From an uncultured Dokdonia sp. (GTDB lineage: Bacteria > Bacteroidota > Bacteroidia > Flavobacteriales > Flavobacteriaceae), in assembly GCF_947492535.1 (NCBI RefSeq), contig NZ_CANLNH010000021.1, positions 1-54,492 of the forward strand: DNA of 54,492 nucleotides, read 5' to 3'. Positions 35,101 to 42,427 of the stretch are shown here, in pieces; position 1 is the first letter of the stretch, and each line of letters opens with the position of its first letter. The position numbers and the translations under genes were made by a program. The notes under the pieces are model-generated. The model worked only from the letters and a program-made list of their open reading frames with translations, had not been told where the DNA came from and searched no databases.

Positions 35101-36321
35101 ATGAGATACTTTATTCTTTTATGTATCTGCGTTGTTTTTTCGTGTAAACAGAAAGAAGAAACGCCTAAAGTAGAAGCGGTACAAGAAATGGTATCAGAAT
35201 CACTACTTACAACGATAGAAAGTCCAAGTAAAGGAAAAGCACACTTGCCAAGATTGGTCGCACAAAATGGTGTGTTACATATGAGTTGGGTAGAAGAAGA
35301 AGATTCACTCGCAATACTCAAATATGCTTCATATGCTAATGAAAAATGGTCTTCGCCAAAAACAATCACATCGGGAACGAATTGGTTTGTAAATTGGGCA
35401 GATTTCCCTGCATTGGCTATAAATGGCGAAACGGTACTCACAAATATTCTTCAGAAGTCAGCACACGGAACCTATGATTATGATATAAAATTGAATCTTT
35501 TATCAAATGATGAGGTTCTAAAATCAAATTTTCTCTTAAATACAGACGGTATCTCCGCCGAACATGGTTTTGTCTCTATGAAACCCTATGATGATGGGTT
35601 TTATGTGACGTGGCTAGATGGTCGTCATACAAAGAATGAAAAGAAAGAAGATAATCGGATGACATTACGTGCAGCGATTGTAGGATTGGACGGAACTATA
35701 AGAGAAGATACAGAAATAGATGCCAGCGTCTGTGATTGTTGTAATACCGCAATTGGTATTACCTATAACGGTCCTGTCGTTGTGTATCGTGATCGATCTG
35801 AAGATGCAGAAGAAATACGTGACACCTATATTGTACGATGGGAAGATGGCACTTGGGAAACTCCTACAGCGGTTTATCAGGATCAGTGGAAATTGAATGG
35901 ATGTCCAGTGAATGGCCCAGCAATAGATACACAAGCGCAAGATGTAGTCGTCGCATGGTTTACAGCATCAAAAGAAGATCCAAGAGTTTTGGTGACATTC
36001 TCTAAAGATAATGGCGTTAGTTTTGGAGATCCTATACGTGTAGATATGGGAATGGCAATTGGGCGTGTAGATACTACCTTTTTAGACGATGGAAGTGCCT
36101 TGGTGAGTTGGCTGGAGCCTAAAGATGATGCTATTGCTTTACAGGCTATACGAGTGTATCAAGATGGGCATAAAGATGCTCCAATCACTATTACAACGAC
36201 ATCTGCCGAACGCGCGAGTGGTTTTCCTCAATTAGAAGTAATTGGAAAGACCGTTTATATAGCATGGACAGATCTTCAGGGAGAGCAATCTACGATAGAG
36301 CTCGCTTCTTTTGAGATATAA
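35101..36321 (+). CDS. Propeller-like exported lipoprotein (sialidase-like repeats)
   Basis: A 406-residue lipoprotein (lipobox VFSC at about residue 15) followed by repeated blades with Asp-box-like turns such as SKDNGVSFGD and WVEEEDSLA, suggesting a six-bladed beta-propeller like sialidases. The sialidase active-site arginines cannot be confirmed, so glycosidase activity is not claimed. A CDCC motif near residue 213 is unusual for a propeller and might bind a metal or form a vicinal disulfide. It follows rimO by 18 bases and is probably cotranscribed. It ends before a bidirectional terminator facing a small peptide gene. Confidence 0.75.
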   Translation: MRYFILLCICVVFSCKQKEETPKVEAVQEMVSESLLTTIESPSKGKAHLPRLVAQNGVLHMSWVEEEDSLAILKYASYANEKWSSPKTITSGTNWFVNWADFPALAINGETVLTNILQKSAHGTYDYDIKLNLLSNDEVLKSNFLLNTDGISAEHGFVSMKPYDDGFYVTWLDGRHTKNEKKEDNRMTLRAAIVGLDGTIREDTEIDASVCDCCNTAIGITYNGPVVVYRDRSEDAEEIRDTYIVRWEDGTWETPTAVYQDQWKLNGCPVNGPAIDTQAQDVVVAWFTASKEDPRVLVTFSKDNGVSFGDPIRVDMGMAIGRVDTTFLDDGSALVSWLEPKDDAIALQAIRVYQDGHKDAPITITTTSAERASGFPQLEVIGKTVYIAWTDLQGEQSTIELASFEI

Positions 36322-36325
36322 AAAC

Positions 36326-36371
36326 CTAATATATAGGAGTTAAAGTTTCAAAATTAACTCTTATATATTAG
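36326..36371. terminator. Bidirectional terminator between the propeller lipoprotein and the small peptide
   Basis: CTAATATATAGGAGTTAA pairs with TTAACTCTTATATATTAG (18 bp, one mismatch) around a 10-base loop. On the minus strand it is followed by GGTTTTTAT. It lies only 10 bases from the peptide stop codon, which supports that peptide gene as a real transcript end. Confidence 0.85.
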
Positions 36372-36381
36372 ATTTTAATTC

Positions 36382-36504
36382 CTAATTGTCATCTTCATCG
36401 ACTATTTCTGCTCCTCCGCTTCCAGAACTAACTGAGCCGAATTTATTGCCGCCTACAATAACTTTTAAATTTTTAATCTCGAAATCTTCAAATTGTTTTA
36501 ACAT
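36382..36504 (-). CDS. 40-residue double-glycine peptide with a motif shared with the neighbouring subtilase
   Basis: A short gene of 40 codons. Residues 1-19 (MLKQFEDFEIKNLKVIVGG) look like a double-glycine leader: hydrophobic spacing LxxIxGG and an acidic amphipathic start. The predicted core is 21 residues, NKFGSVSSGSGGAE then IVDEDDN, with an acidic tail and no cysteine. The 14-residue core segment matches NKLGSVRSGSGGAE in the pro-region of the subtilase 4 kb away (12 of 14 identical, all DNA differences at codon position 3). It is the last gene on the minus strand after the CHAT protease gene, with an A-rich leader before ATG and a terminator right after the stop. Possible roles: processed signal, protease substrate or decoy. 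Confidence 0.72.
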   Translation of the reverse strand: MLKQFEDFEIKNLKVIVGGNKFGSVSSGSGGAEIVDEDDN

Positions 36505-36639
36505 AATTTATTTTTTATAAATACAGTATCAATTTAGATAAATTACTATAAAAAAACTAAAGATTTCTTTGTAAAAGTATAATTATTTAGTCTATAATAT
36601 CATATTCGCTTTGAATAAGAAAAGATTATTAATGCGGGT

Positions 36640-39390
36640 TTATTTAAAATTGATTTTAGATAATTCTTTTTTGTAAATTCTAATCACAACAACAATAATA
36701 ATTAGAATTCCTACACTAATAAGTTTAAACAAAAATGAACTATCAGATATTTTAATTGGAGTGTTATTACCGGTAAGTGTCGTTGAAGCCCAAAAATAAG
36801 GCGAGGTCTGTTCTAATTGATGGGTGTTTAAATAGTTCTTTTTTGAAGTGTATAATGCTTTTGATTTTGTTTCGCCTTTTATAAGTTCTTCATAAAATGT
36901 ACGAAGAATTTTATTGTTGGATGTCTCATTTACATTCCAATTTGATGCAATGACACTTTGTGAGCCACTATAGAAAAACCCTCTTGATAAGCTCATGATA
37001 CCTTCTCCAGGCTCCTGATTTCCTTGTGCTCCCTTACAAGCGTCCAAAATGATAAGGTTGGTATTGTTTTCCAAATCATATAATTCGTCGAGTAGTATCT
37101 TATCATCATATAGTTGTAACCATGGGGTACTATTTTCAGTGTATCCCGCATGAGAATTAATATGAATAATAGAGGCGTTTTTCAAACTCGATATAAAAGA
37201 AGTTTTCGTCGCATTTTCTTTTAGGTGTAATTTCATAGAAATGAGCGATGCGTGTTTTTTCATTTCTTCCTCACTCTCATTCAAATTGATTAGCTTCTTA
37301 TCTTCAAATAAAGTAGGGGCAAATCCTAAGATTTCAGAGGATGCAATATTTGAAGTTTTACGAATCTGTTTAAATACAGATGCAGATTGTAGATAGGATG
37401 TCTCGGTATGATGAAGTAAGTAATCAAGTTTGTGATTCTTTGATGTGTTTGAAATAGTAAGAGCTGCGAACGGAAGATTATGAAGCTCAAAGTCAGGAAT
37501 GATAATTAACCGCTTATTTTCAATGTCTCCTATTGATTTTAGAAATGGAAATAAGGTGTTAAATACCTCAAAAGATTTTTTTTGGTATGCTTGAAAGTCT
37601 TCCGTGGTTGTGAAAGCAGCGCTTATTTCTTTTTTTAGAAATTGCACTTGTTGGACTAATTTTGGGGCATCTTTTATTTCAAAGAAATGAGTAGCTTCCT
37701 TTGAAGCGAAAATACCATATCCTTGAGACGCATTTAAGATATACTCTACAAGATAGGTGTCGTTAGTAATATGTTTTTCTATACTTTTTTGTAGTGATAA
37801 AATTTCGGGTTCATTTTTTATAGCATAATAGGTTGGGAAGGTGATTTTTAATGAATCTAAAAAACGTGTATACTGCCGATCTGCATTTACAAATTCTTCT
37901 TGTAACTGGATATCGTTTTTTGAGCTTTGAAGTTGTTGTTTTAATGCTATTCTCGTCTGAAAAAGTGCTTTTTCTTTTTCTAAAATAGTATACGGGATAT
38001 CAAGGTTTTGTTGCTCATAACGTTTGTCTAAGCGCTCTAAAAGAAGTAACGCTTTGTTCTTTTCCATAAAATAAAATGCTTCATCTGGTTGACCTAATAG
38101 ATAGCAAACTTTTACTGCAAGCATATAAGAGTCTACACCACTATTTATCCAAAATAGTTTAGATTGGTCTACTTCACTATCAAGCCGAATTAAAGAAACC
38201 AGTTGATCAACCAAATAAAGTGTTTCTTTCGCGTGCGTTAAATAGGTGCGATTTTTCTCAAGCTCATATGCTTCTATCCACGCAAGAGATGTATTAATTA
38301 AATATTCAAGTACATCGGGTTTATATATATAGTCTTTAAATGAATGAATGGAAGGCAATCTTTGAATATTAGTAGAATCGTATGTTTCTTCTAAAGCGGT
38401 GTAAATTGCTTTTTGATAGTATGTTATTTTTTCTTTTGGATCGTTGGTTTGAAGATAATAGCCTTGATTATTATAAACATCTGCTTTTTTTATAGCATCT
38501 TTATTGATCTCTATAGCTTTTGTGTAGTATGCTTGCGCTTTTTGGTGTTCATTATTTCTGGAGTGCAGAACACCTAAATTACCATATAACACACCAATAT
38601 GATCAAAATCTTTGGCTTCAATATATATAGAAAGTGCTTTGTTGTAATAATTAGTTGCTTCCTCTTTCTGGTCAGAATTTTCAAAGATAGTCCCTAAGTT
38701 GGTATACATATCAGCAATGTCTTTAGTTTGAATATAATCGTCTAAAGACTTTATTTTTTCTTTTTGTAAAATGACTTCGTCTAAATATTTAGTAGGCATA
38801 CTCATTTTACTATAAACTTCTATAGAACATAAATGTCCATAGGCAAGTGTTTTAGGATCTTCATAGATATCTCCAGATAATATGACAGGTTCTAAATATT
38901 CTAATGCTTTAAAATAATCTCCTTCATCAATACTTATAAAGGCAAGTTCAATGAGTGCTTTAAAATTAAATTTATCTGAGCCTCTATTATTTAAAATTTG
39001 CTCTAAGTAGGTTCTACCTTTATAAATATTACCTAATGTTTGATAATAGATATAAGTATTATATAGACTATTATTTAAATCTATACTAGCTGTCTTAAGC
39101 GAGTCCCTAATATGAATAGCCTTAAGTGTTTCTTGTATAGCATTCTCGTAGTGTTGTATGGAATTATATAATAACCCAAGTTTATGATAGGTGTATCCTA
39201 ATTCAGGGGTAACAGTAAGTGTATCTATTGTCGTGAGCAGTTGCTGTGTTTCTTTTATTTTATCTTCACTTGATAGATTTTCATTGCTATAAATACTATC
39301 AAATGTAGTTTTTAATGCTTCTTGCGTATATACTTGACTATGAAATAAGAAGCAAAATAGAATGCAAATAGAAAAAAAAGGTTTAAACAT
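36640..39390 (-). CDS. Periplasmic TPR-CHAT (caspase-like) protease
   Basis: A 916-residue protein: Sec signal peptide (1-22, ending VYTQEA), tetratricopeptide repeats over about residues 40-430 (for example DMYTNLGTIFENSDQKEEA and GVLYGNLGVLHSRNNEHQKA), a helical linker, a CHAT domain from about 590, and a C-terminal membrane helix (about 885-905) with a short basic tail. The catalytic dyad of the separase/caspase fold is intact: His747 in IIHINSHAG and Cys785 in IILDACKGAQG, with GIMSLSRGFFYSGSQSVIASNW typical of CHAT. It would sit in the periplasm anchored by its C terminus, with the TPRs sensing a partner. It lies between the subtilase gene and the peptide gene on the same strand. Confidence 0.92.
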   Translation of the reverse strand: MFKPFFSICILFCFLFHSQVYTQEALKTTFDSIYSNENLSSEDKIKETQQLLTTIDTLTVTPELGYTYHKLGLLYNSIQHYENAIQETLKAIHIRDSLKTASIDLNNSLYNTYIYYQTLGNIYKGRTYLEQILNNRGSDKFNFKALIELAFISIDEGDYFKALEYLEPVILSGDIYEDPKTLAYGHLCSIEVYSKMSMPTKYLDEVILQKEKIKSLDDYIQTKDIADMYTNLGTIFENSDQKEEATNYYNKALSIYIEAKDFDHIGVLYGNLGVLHSRNNEHQKAQAYYTKAIEINKDAIKKADVYNNQGYYLQTNDPKEKITYYQKAIYTALEETYDSTNIQRLPSIHSFKDYIYKPDVLEYLINTSLAWIEAYELEKNRTYLTHAKETLYLVDQLVSLIRLDSEVDQSKLFWINSGVDSYMLAVKVCYLLGQPDEAFYFMEKNKALLLLERLDKRYEQQNLDIPYTILEKEKALFQTRIALKQQLQSSKNDIQLQEEFVNADRQYTRFLDSLKITFPTYYAIKNEPEILSLQKSIEKHITNDTYLVEYILNASQGYGIFASKEATHFFEIKDAPKLVQQVQFLKKEISAAFTTTEDFQAYQKKSFEVFNTLFPFLKSIGDIENKRLIIIPDFELHNLPFAALTISNTSKNHKLDYLLHHTETSYLQSASVFKQIRKTSNIASSEILGFAPTLFEDKKLINLNESEEEMKKHASLISMKLHLKENATKTSFISSLKNASIIHINSHAGYTENSTPWLQLYDDKILLDELYDLENNTNLIILDACKGAQGNQEPGEGIMSLSRGFFYSGSQSVIASNWNVNETSNNKILRTFYEELIKGETKSKALYTSKKNYLNTHQLEQTSPYFWASTTLTGNNTPIKISDSSFLFKLISVGILIIIVVVIRIYKKELSKINFK

Positions 39391-39430
39391 GATTTTGAGT
39401 TAGTTACCTTAAAAATAAGGATAAAAAAAG

Positions 39431-39508
39431 AGGCTGTCCAAAAAGGAGTAATTTTCGTCAAACTAAAACAAGCTTAGAATGACGTATTACATTTTTTTAG
39501 ACAGCCTT
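39431..39508 (-). terminator. Terminator after the subtilase gene
   Basis: AGGCTGTCCAAAAA and TTTTTAGACAGCCT pair across a 47-base loop. On the minus strand this is followed by CTTTTTTTAT. It separates the subtilase and CHAT genes, so the CHAT gene may have its own promoter or depend on readthrough. Confidence 0.6.
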
Positions 39509-39527
39509 TTACAATAATCTTTTAGGA

Positions 39528-40808
39528 TTATTGATAGAAATGCGGAATGTACTTATCGTATTTTGTTGGCTTTGTATAATTGACAGGAATTCCTTGATAA
39601 TCTAATTGATTTTTGATCTCTAAAGGTGTGTAGGTCATACCAGAGTTATATAATATTCTAGCAGCTACTGCGGTTACCAATGGTGCTGAAAAAGAAGTGC
39701 CAGAGATCAATACGGGTTGATCCATATGATTTACAAAAGGGATATACGTCCCATTAGTTATAAAATCTACTGTATTACGTCCATAATTCGTAAAGTAGGA
39801 TGCGTCAGTGGCTTCATGGTTAGTCGCTGCAATAGCTATTACATTGTTAGTTAATGCTGAAAAATTTGAAGGATAATGTGCAATTTGACCGTCATTATCA
39901 AGATTGCTATTTCCAGCAGATGTTACCACTAAAACGTCTTCATATTCCGATAATACATCTAAAAAGATAGCAGTTGTGTATGGATTAGCACCTGCAGCAT
40001 CATACCAGCCAGCACTTATTTGAAGAATATCAGCTTTTGGTAATGCGAATAACATACCGCATAGCATATTAAAAATACTAACTTCTCCTTGGTGATTAGC
40101 AATTTTTACAGGAAGTAATTGAAAAGGAACTTCAACATTATTAAGAGATGTATGCATAAGAGAGCTTACAGCAGTTCCATGTACAAGCGTGTCATCATCA
40201 TAACAATTATTATCTCCATTTACATAATCCCACCCAGAATATACACCTGGTATACCAAGATTTGAAGCATTATATAAAAAAGGAGCACTTTCTTCTAAAG
40301 TAGGGTAGTTCGTGTCAATTCCTGAATCTAATACAGCGATAATCACTCCTTCATTATCTGGTGAGACAATTTTATCAGAATCATAACTATTACCGCTTCC
40401 TCCGTTAAGTGTAGCAACTTCTTGTTCGAATTTAAAATTAAATTCCGTTATTACATTTTGGATGCTCTCAGCCCCACCACTACCAGATCTTACAGAACCT
40501 AATTTGTTTTCTAAATCGGCTCCAGGTCCAAAATCCCATTTTTCAAGAGTACCATCACAATGCGCACATACCTCATATTCTACAGCGCCATAATAGCTTC
40601 TTAGTGCAGCCTTCCTATTTGGAGGTGTGTGTTTTTTATATTGAATAATAAGCTCTCTTTTAGAAAATTTTGGGGTGTTTCTAAATGTTGACTGTGTCGT
40701 GTAATTTGCTTCTGTTACACTATTCTCTCGCGTAATATCATCAATGTCAGAACATGAGGCTACGAATAAACATGTGACAATTAAAAAACTACCAATTATT
40801 TTTTTCAT
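39528..40808 (-). CDS. Subtilisin-like (S8) serine protease lipoprotein
   Basis: A 426-residue exported lipoprotein. The lipobox VASC (Cys19) is followed by SDIDD, acidic residues resembling the Bacteroidota surface-export signal, so it may face outward. Residues 50-95 look like an inhibitor-type prodomain (RELIIQYKKH, then YEVCAHCDGTLEKWDF). Residues 101-114 are NKLGSVRSGSGGAE, the motif shared with the small peptide. The protease domain has an intact triad: Asp161 (AVLDSGID), His210 (LVHGTAVSS) and Ser372 (ISGTSFSAP), with Asn in TSAGNSN as oxyanion residue. It is divergent from an ECF sigma gene 113 bases away. The motif placement suggests a site where the proenzyme is recognised or cut. 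Confidence 0.93.
   Translation of the reverse strand: MKKIIGSFLIVTCLFVASCSDIDDITRENSVTEANYTTQSTFRNTPKFSKRELIIQYKKHTPPNRKAALRSYYGAVEYEVCAHCDGTLEKWDFGPGADLENKLGSVRSGSGGAESIQNVITEFNFKFEQEVATLNGGSGNSYDSDKIVSPDNEGVIIAVLDSGIDTNYPTLEESAPFLYNASNLGIPGVYSGWDYVNGDNNCYDDDTLVHGTAVSSLMHTSLNNVEVPFQLLPVKIANHQGEVSIFNMLCGMLFALPKADILQISAGWYDAAGANPYTTAIFLDVLSEYEDVLVVTSAGNSNLDNDGQIAHYPSNFSALTNNVIAIAATNHEATDASYFTNYGRNTVDFITNGTYIPFVNHMDQPVLISGTSFSAPLVTAVAARILYNSGMTYTPLEIKNQLDYQGIPVNYTKPTKYDKYIPHFYQ
40467..40508 (-). other. Segment of the subtilase encoding the motif shared with the small peptide
   Basis: Codons 101-114. Compared with 36447-36406 in the peptide gene, 30 of 42 bases match and all 12 differences are third-position changes, 10 of them silent. 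The two replacements are Leu/Phe and Arg/Ser. Confidence 0.9.
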
Positions 40809-40921
40809 CTTTATGGTCTTAAAATTAATAAAAGAGTTACTCTTACTTTTAAGTAGTGGTAATTAAAAAGTATTACCCAAATTAATTTAAAAATTTATTA
40901 TAGAACCCTATAATGTGATCT
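40809..40921. promoter_or_regulatory. Divergent control region, subtilase and ECF sigma, with GGTAAT inverted repeat
   Basis: A 113-base AT-rich gap with GGTAAT-N8-ATTACC (40858-40877) placed centrally. It offers the same hexamer to both strands, about 45-65 bases from each start. No TAnnTTTG box is seen. It could be an operator or paired -35 elements for the sigma factor encoded here. Confidence 0.45.
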
Positions 40922-41479
40922 ATGGAGGAAACTGAAAAGTATTTGAATGGATTAATATACAATGATAGGAAAGTAGTTGCTGCTATTTACGATGCTTTTT
41001 TTCCGAAAGTCAAATCGTTTGTTTTGAATAATAAAGGAGAAGAAGAAGATGTTCAAGATGTATTTCATGACAGTCTCATGTATCTTATTGTAAAACATAG
41101 AGAAAGCCCCTTAAAAATAAACTCCTTCGAAGCTTATTTTTTTACCATCTGTAAAAATATTTGGAGACGAACGTTAAAGAATAAAAAAAATCGGGTAATG
41201 AATCATGATTCTACGTACTATATAGATAAAGAAACTGATTTAGGATTATTTATTCTAGAACAAGAAAGATTAGAATTTTACCAAGAGAAGTTTCAGTTGT
41301 TATCCTCAAATTGTAAAGAGATTTTAGGAAGCTATTTTAATGGAATGAGCTATGAAGATTTACTTCAGGAATATGAGTATACATCCATAAATACGGTAAG
41401 GCAACGAGTATTTAAATGTAAAGCAAAAATAATTCAGTTAATAAAAGAAGATCGTAGGTATCGTAAATTAAGAAGATGA
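40922..41479 (+). CDS. ECF RNA polymerase sigma factor of the protease island
   Basis: A 185-residue ECF-type sigma factor. Region 2 covers about 15-85 (VVAAIYDAFFPKVKSFV, EEDVQDVFHDSLMYLIV, SFEAYFFTICKNIWRRTL). Region 4 is about 120-175 (CKEILGSYFNGMSYEDLLQE, then TVRQRVFKCKAKIIQLI). The acidic and divergent sequence is unlike the other two sigma factors in the window. Its stop overlaps the next start by 4 bases, coupling it to a TPR membrane protein. The divergent subtilase and downstream CHAT genes are candidate targets. Confidence 0.88.
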   Translation: MEETEKYLNGLIYNDRKVVAAIYDAFFPKVKSFVLNNKGEEEDVQDVFHDSLMYLIVKHRESPLKINSFEAYFFTICKNIWRRTLKNKKNRVMNHDSTYYIDKETDLGLFILEQERLEFYQEKFQLLSSNCKEILGSYFNGMSYEDLLQEYEYTSINTVRQRVFKCKAKIIQLIKEDRRYRKLRR

Positions 41480-42294
41480 GTCAACTATTTGAAGATAAAA
41501 GACAGCAGGAGATAGAGGCATATATACAAGGAATAATGTCTCAAGAGCAATTGGCGATTTTTGAAGAAAAACTCGCTAATGATAAAGACTTACAAGAAGA
41601 TGTATTACTTCAAGAATCACTACGGGATTCTTTTAGAGAGGACAATTGGGCAACAGTACCCAATGATACTACAAATGAAACGTTACAAGAATTAAAAACA
41701 AAATTACGAGACGATAGTTATACCAGCATTTCTAAAACCATAAAAGAGGTAGGCGTTGACTATCAACAGAAGATGCTGAATGAGGAGAAAAAACAAGGTA
41801 AACGGTTGTATTATCGCATGGCTATTGCTGCGATGGTCATTTTATTATGTGCACTTCCATTTTTAATAAATTCGCAACTACATAGCGATTATGATCAGTA
41901 TGCCAATTGGGATTCATTACCATCTCTAAGAGAAAAAGGCGATACACAAGCAAAAATTATAGAAGGAGAATCATTATATCTCTCAGGTAACTATGAAGAA
42001 GCAATACAATATTTAAAAGCGAATATTGATACTAGCGATCCATATTATTCATATGCACTTATCTATCTTGGAGCTTCTTATTTCCAAATCGATAAGTTGG
42101 AAGAAGCACATCAAGCATATGATGCTTTAATTGCGACCAATACACTTCAAAGCTCTTATGGATATTGGTATAAGCTTTTGATGTATTTAAAAGTTGAAAA
42201 TACAGAGAAAACAAATGAAATGCTCACACTCATACTGAGTAATCCAGATCATTATAATTATACAAAGGCTAAGGAAATACAAGAAGGATTGTAA
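41476..42294 (+). CDS. Single-pass TPR membrane protein, probable anti-sigma partner
   Basis: 272 residues. The N-terminal cytosolic part (1-110) is acidic and helical, with a pattern typical of membrane regulators coupled to ECF factors (EIEAYIQGIMSQEQLAIFEEKL). One membrane helix lies at about 117-135 (MAIAAMVILLCALPFLI). The periplasmic part has two or three TPR units (GESLYLSGNYEEAIQYLKAN and LIYLGASYFQIDKLEEAHQA). The 4-base overlap with the sigma gene, plus the topology, suggests an anti-sigma factor with a TPR sensor facing the periplasm, where the CHAT protein's TPRs also lie. No zinc-binding anti-sigma motif is seen, so the assignment rests on context. Confidence 0.72.
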   Translation: MSQLFEDKRQQEIEAYIQGIMSQEQLAIFEEKLANDKDLQEDVLLQESLRDSFREDNWATVPNDTTNETLQELKTKLRDDSYTSISKTIKEVGVDYQQKMLNEEKKQGKRLYYRMAIAAMVILLCALPFLINSQLHSDYDQYANWDSLPSLREKGDTQAKIIEGESLYLSGNYEEAIQYLKANIDTSDPYYSYALIYLGASYFQIDKLEEAHQAYDALIATNTLQSSYGYWYKLLMYLKVENTEKTNEMLTLILSNPDHYNYTKAKEIQEGL

Positions 42295-42304
42295 TCAGGC
42301 TGAG

Positions 42305-42324
42305 TACGCTTTCGCGAAAGCGTA
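42305..42324. repeat. TTTCGCGAAA palindrome, copy 11 (intergenic, 20 bp)
   Basis: TACGCTTTCGCGAAAGCGTA, 10 bases after the TPR gene stop. Confidence 0.9.
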
Positions 42325-42344
42325 TATCTTAATATTACACAATC

Positions 42345-42393
42345 AAAAAATTCGCCAGAATTTGTAGTTTTTAATTTACAAATTCTGGCGAAT
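42345..42393 (-). terminator. Terminator after the M14 peptidase gene
   Basis: TTCGCCAGAATTTGTA / TACAAATTCTGGCGAA, 16 bp perfect with an 11-base loop. On the minus strand it is followed by TTTTTT. Confidence 0.9.
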
Positions 42394-42427
42394 AATCAAC
42401 TTTACGTTAGATAAAGAACGTTTCGTT

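Noticed and set aside
39431-39508. Inverted repeat between subtilase and CHAT genes as transposon ends
   Set aside because: It encloses only 47 bases and has a proper U run on the minus strand, so a terminator is simpler.
36382-42294. TPR-CHAT considered as part of a type III-E CRISPR system or a gasdermin defence pair
   Set aside because: No Cas effector, CRISPR array or gasdermin-like protein is nearby, and the CHAT protein is exported rather than cytosolic.
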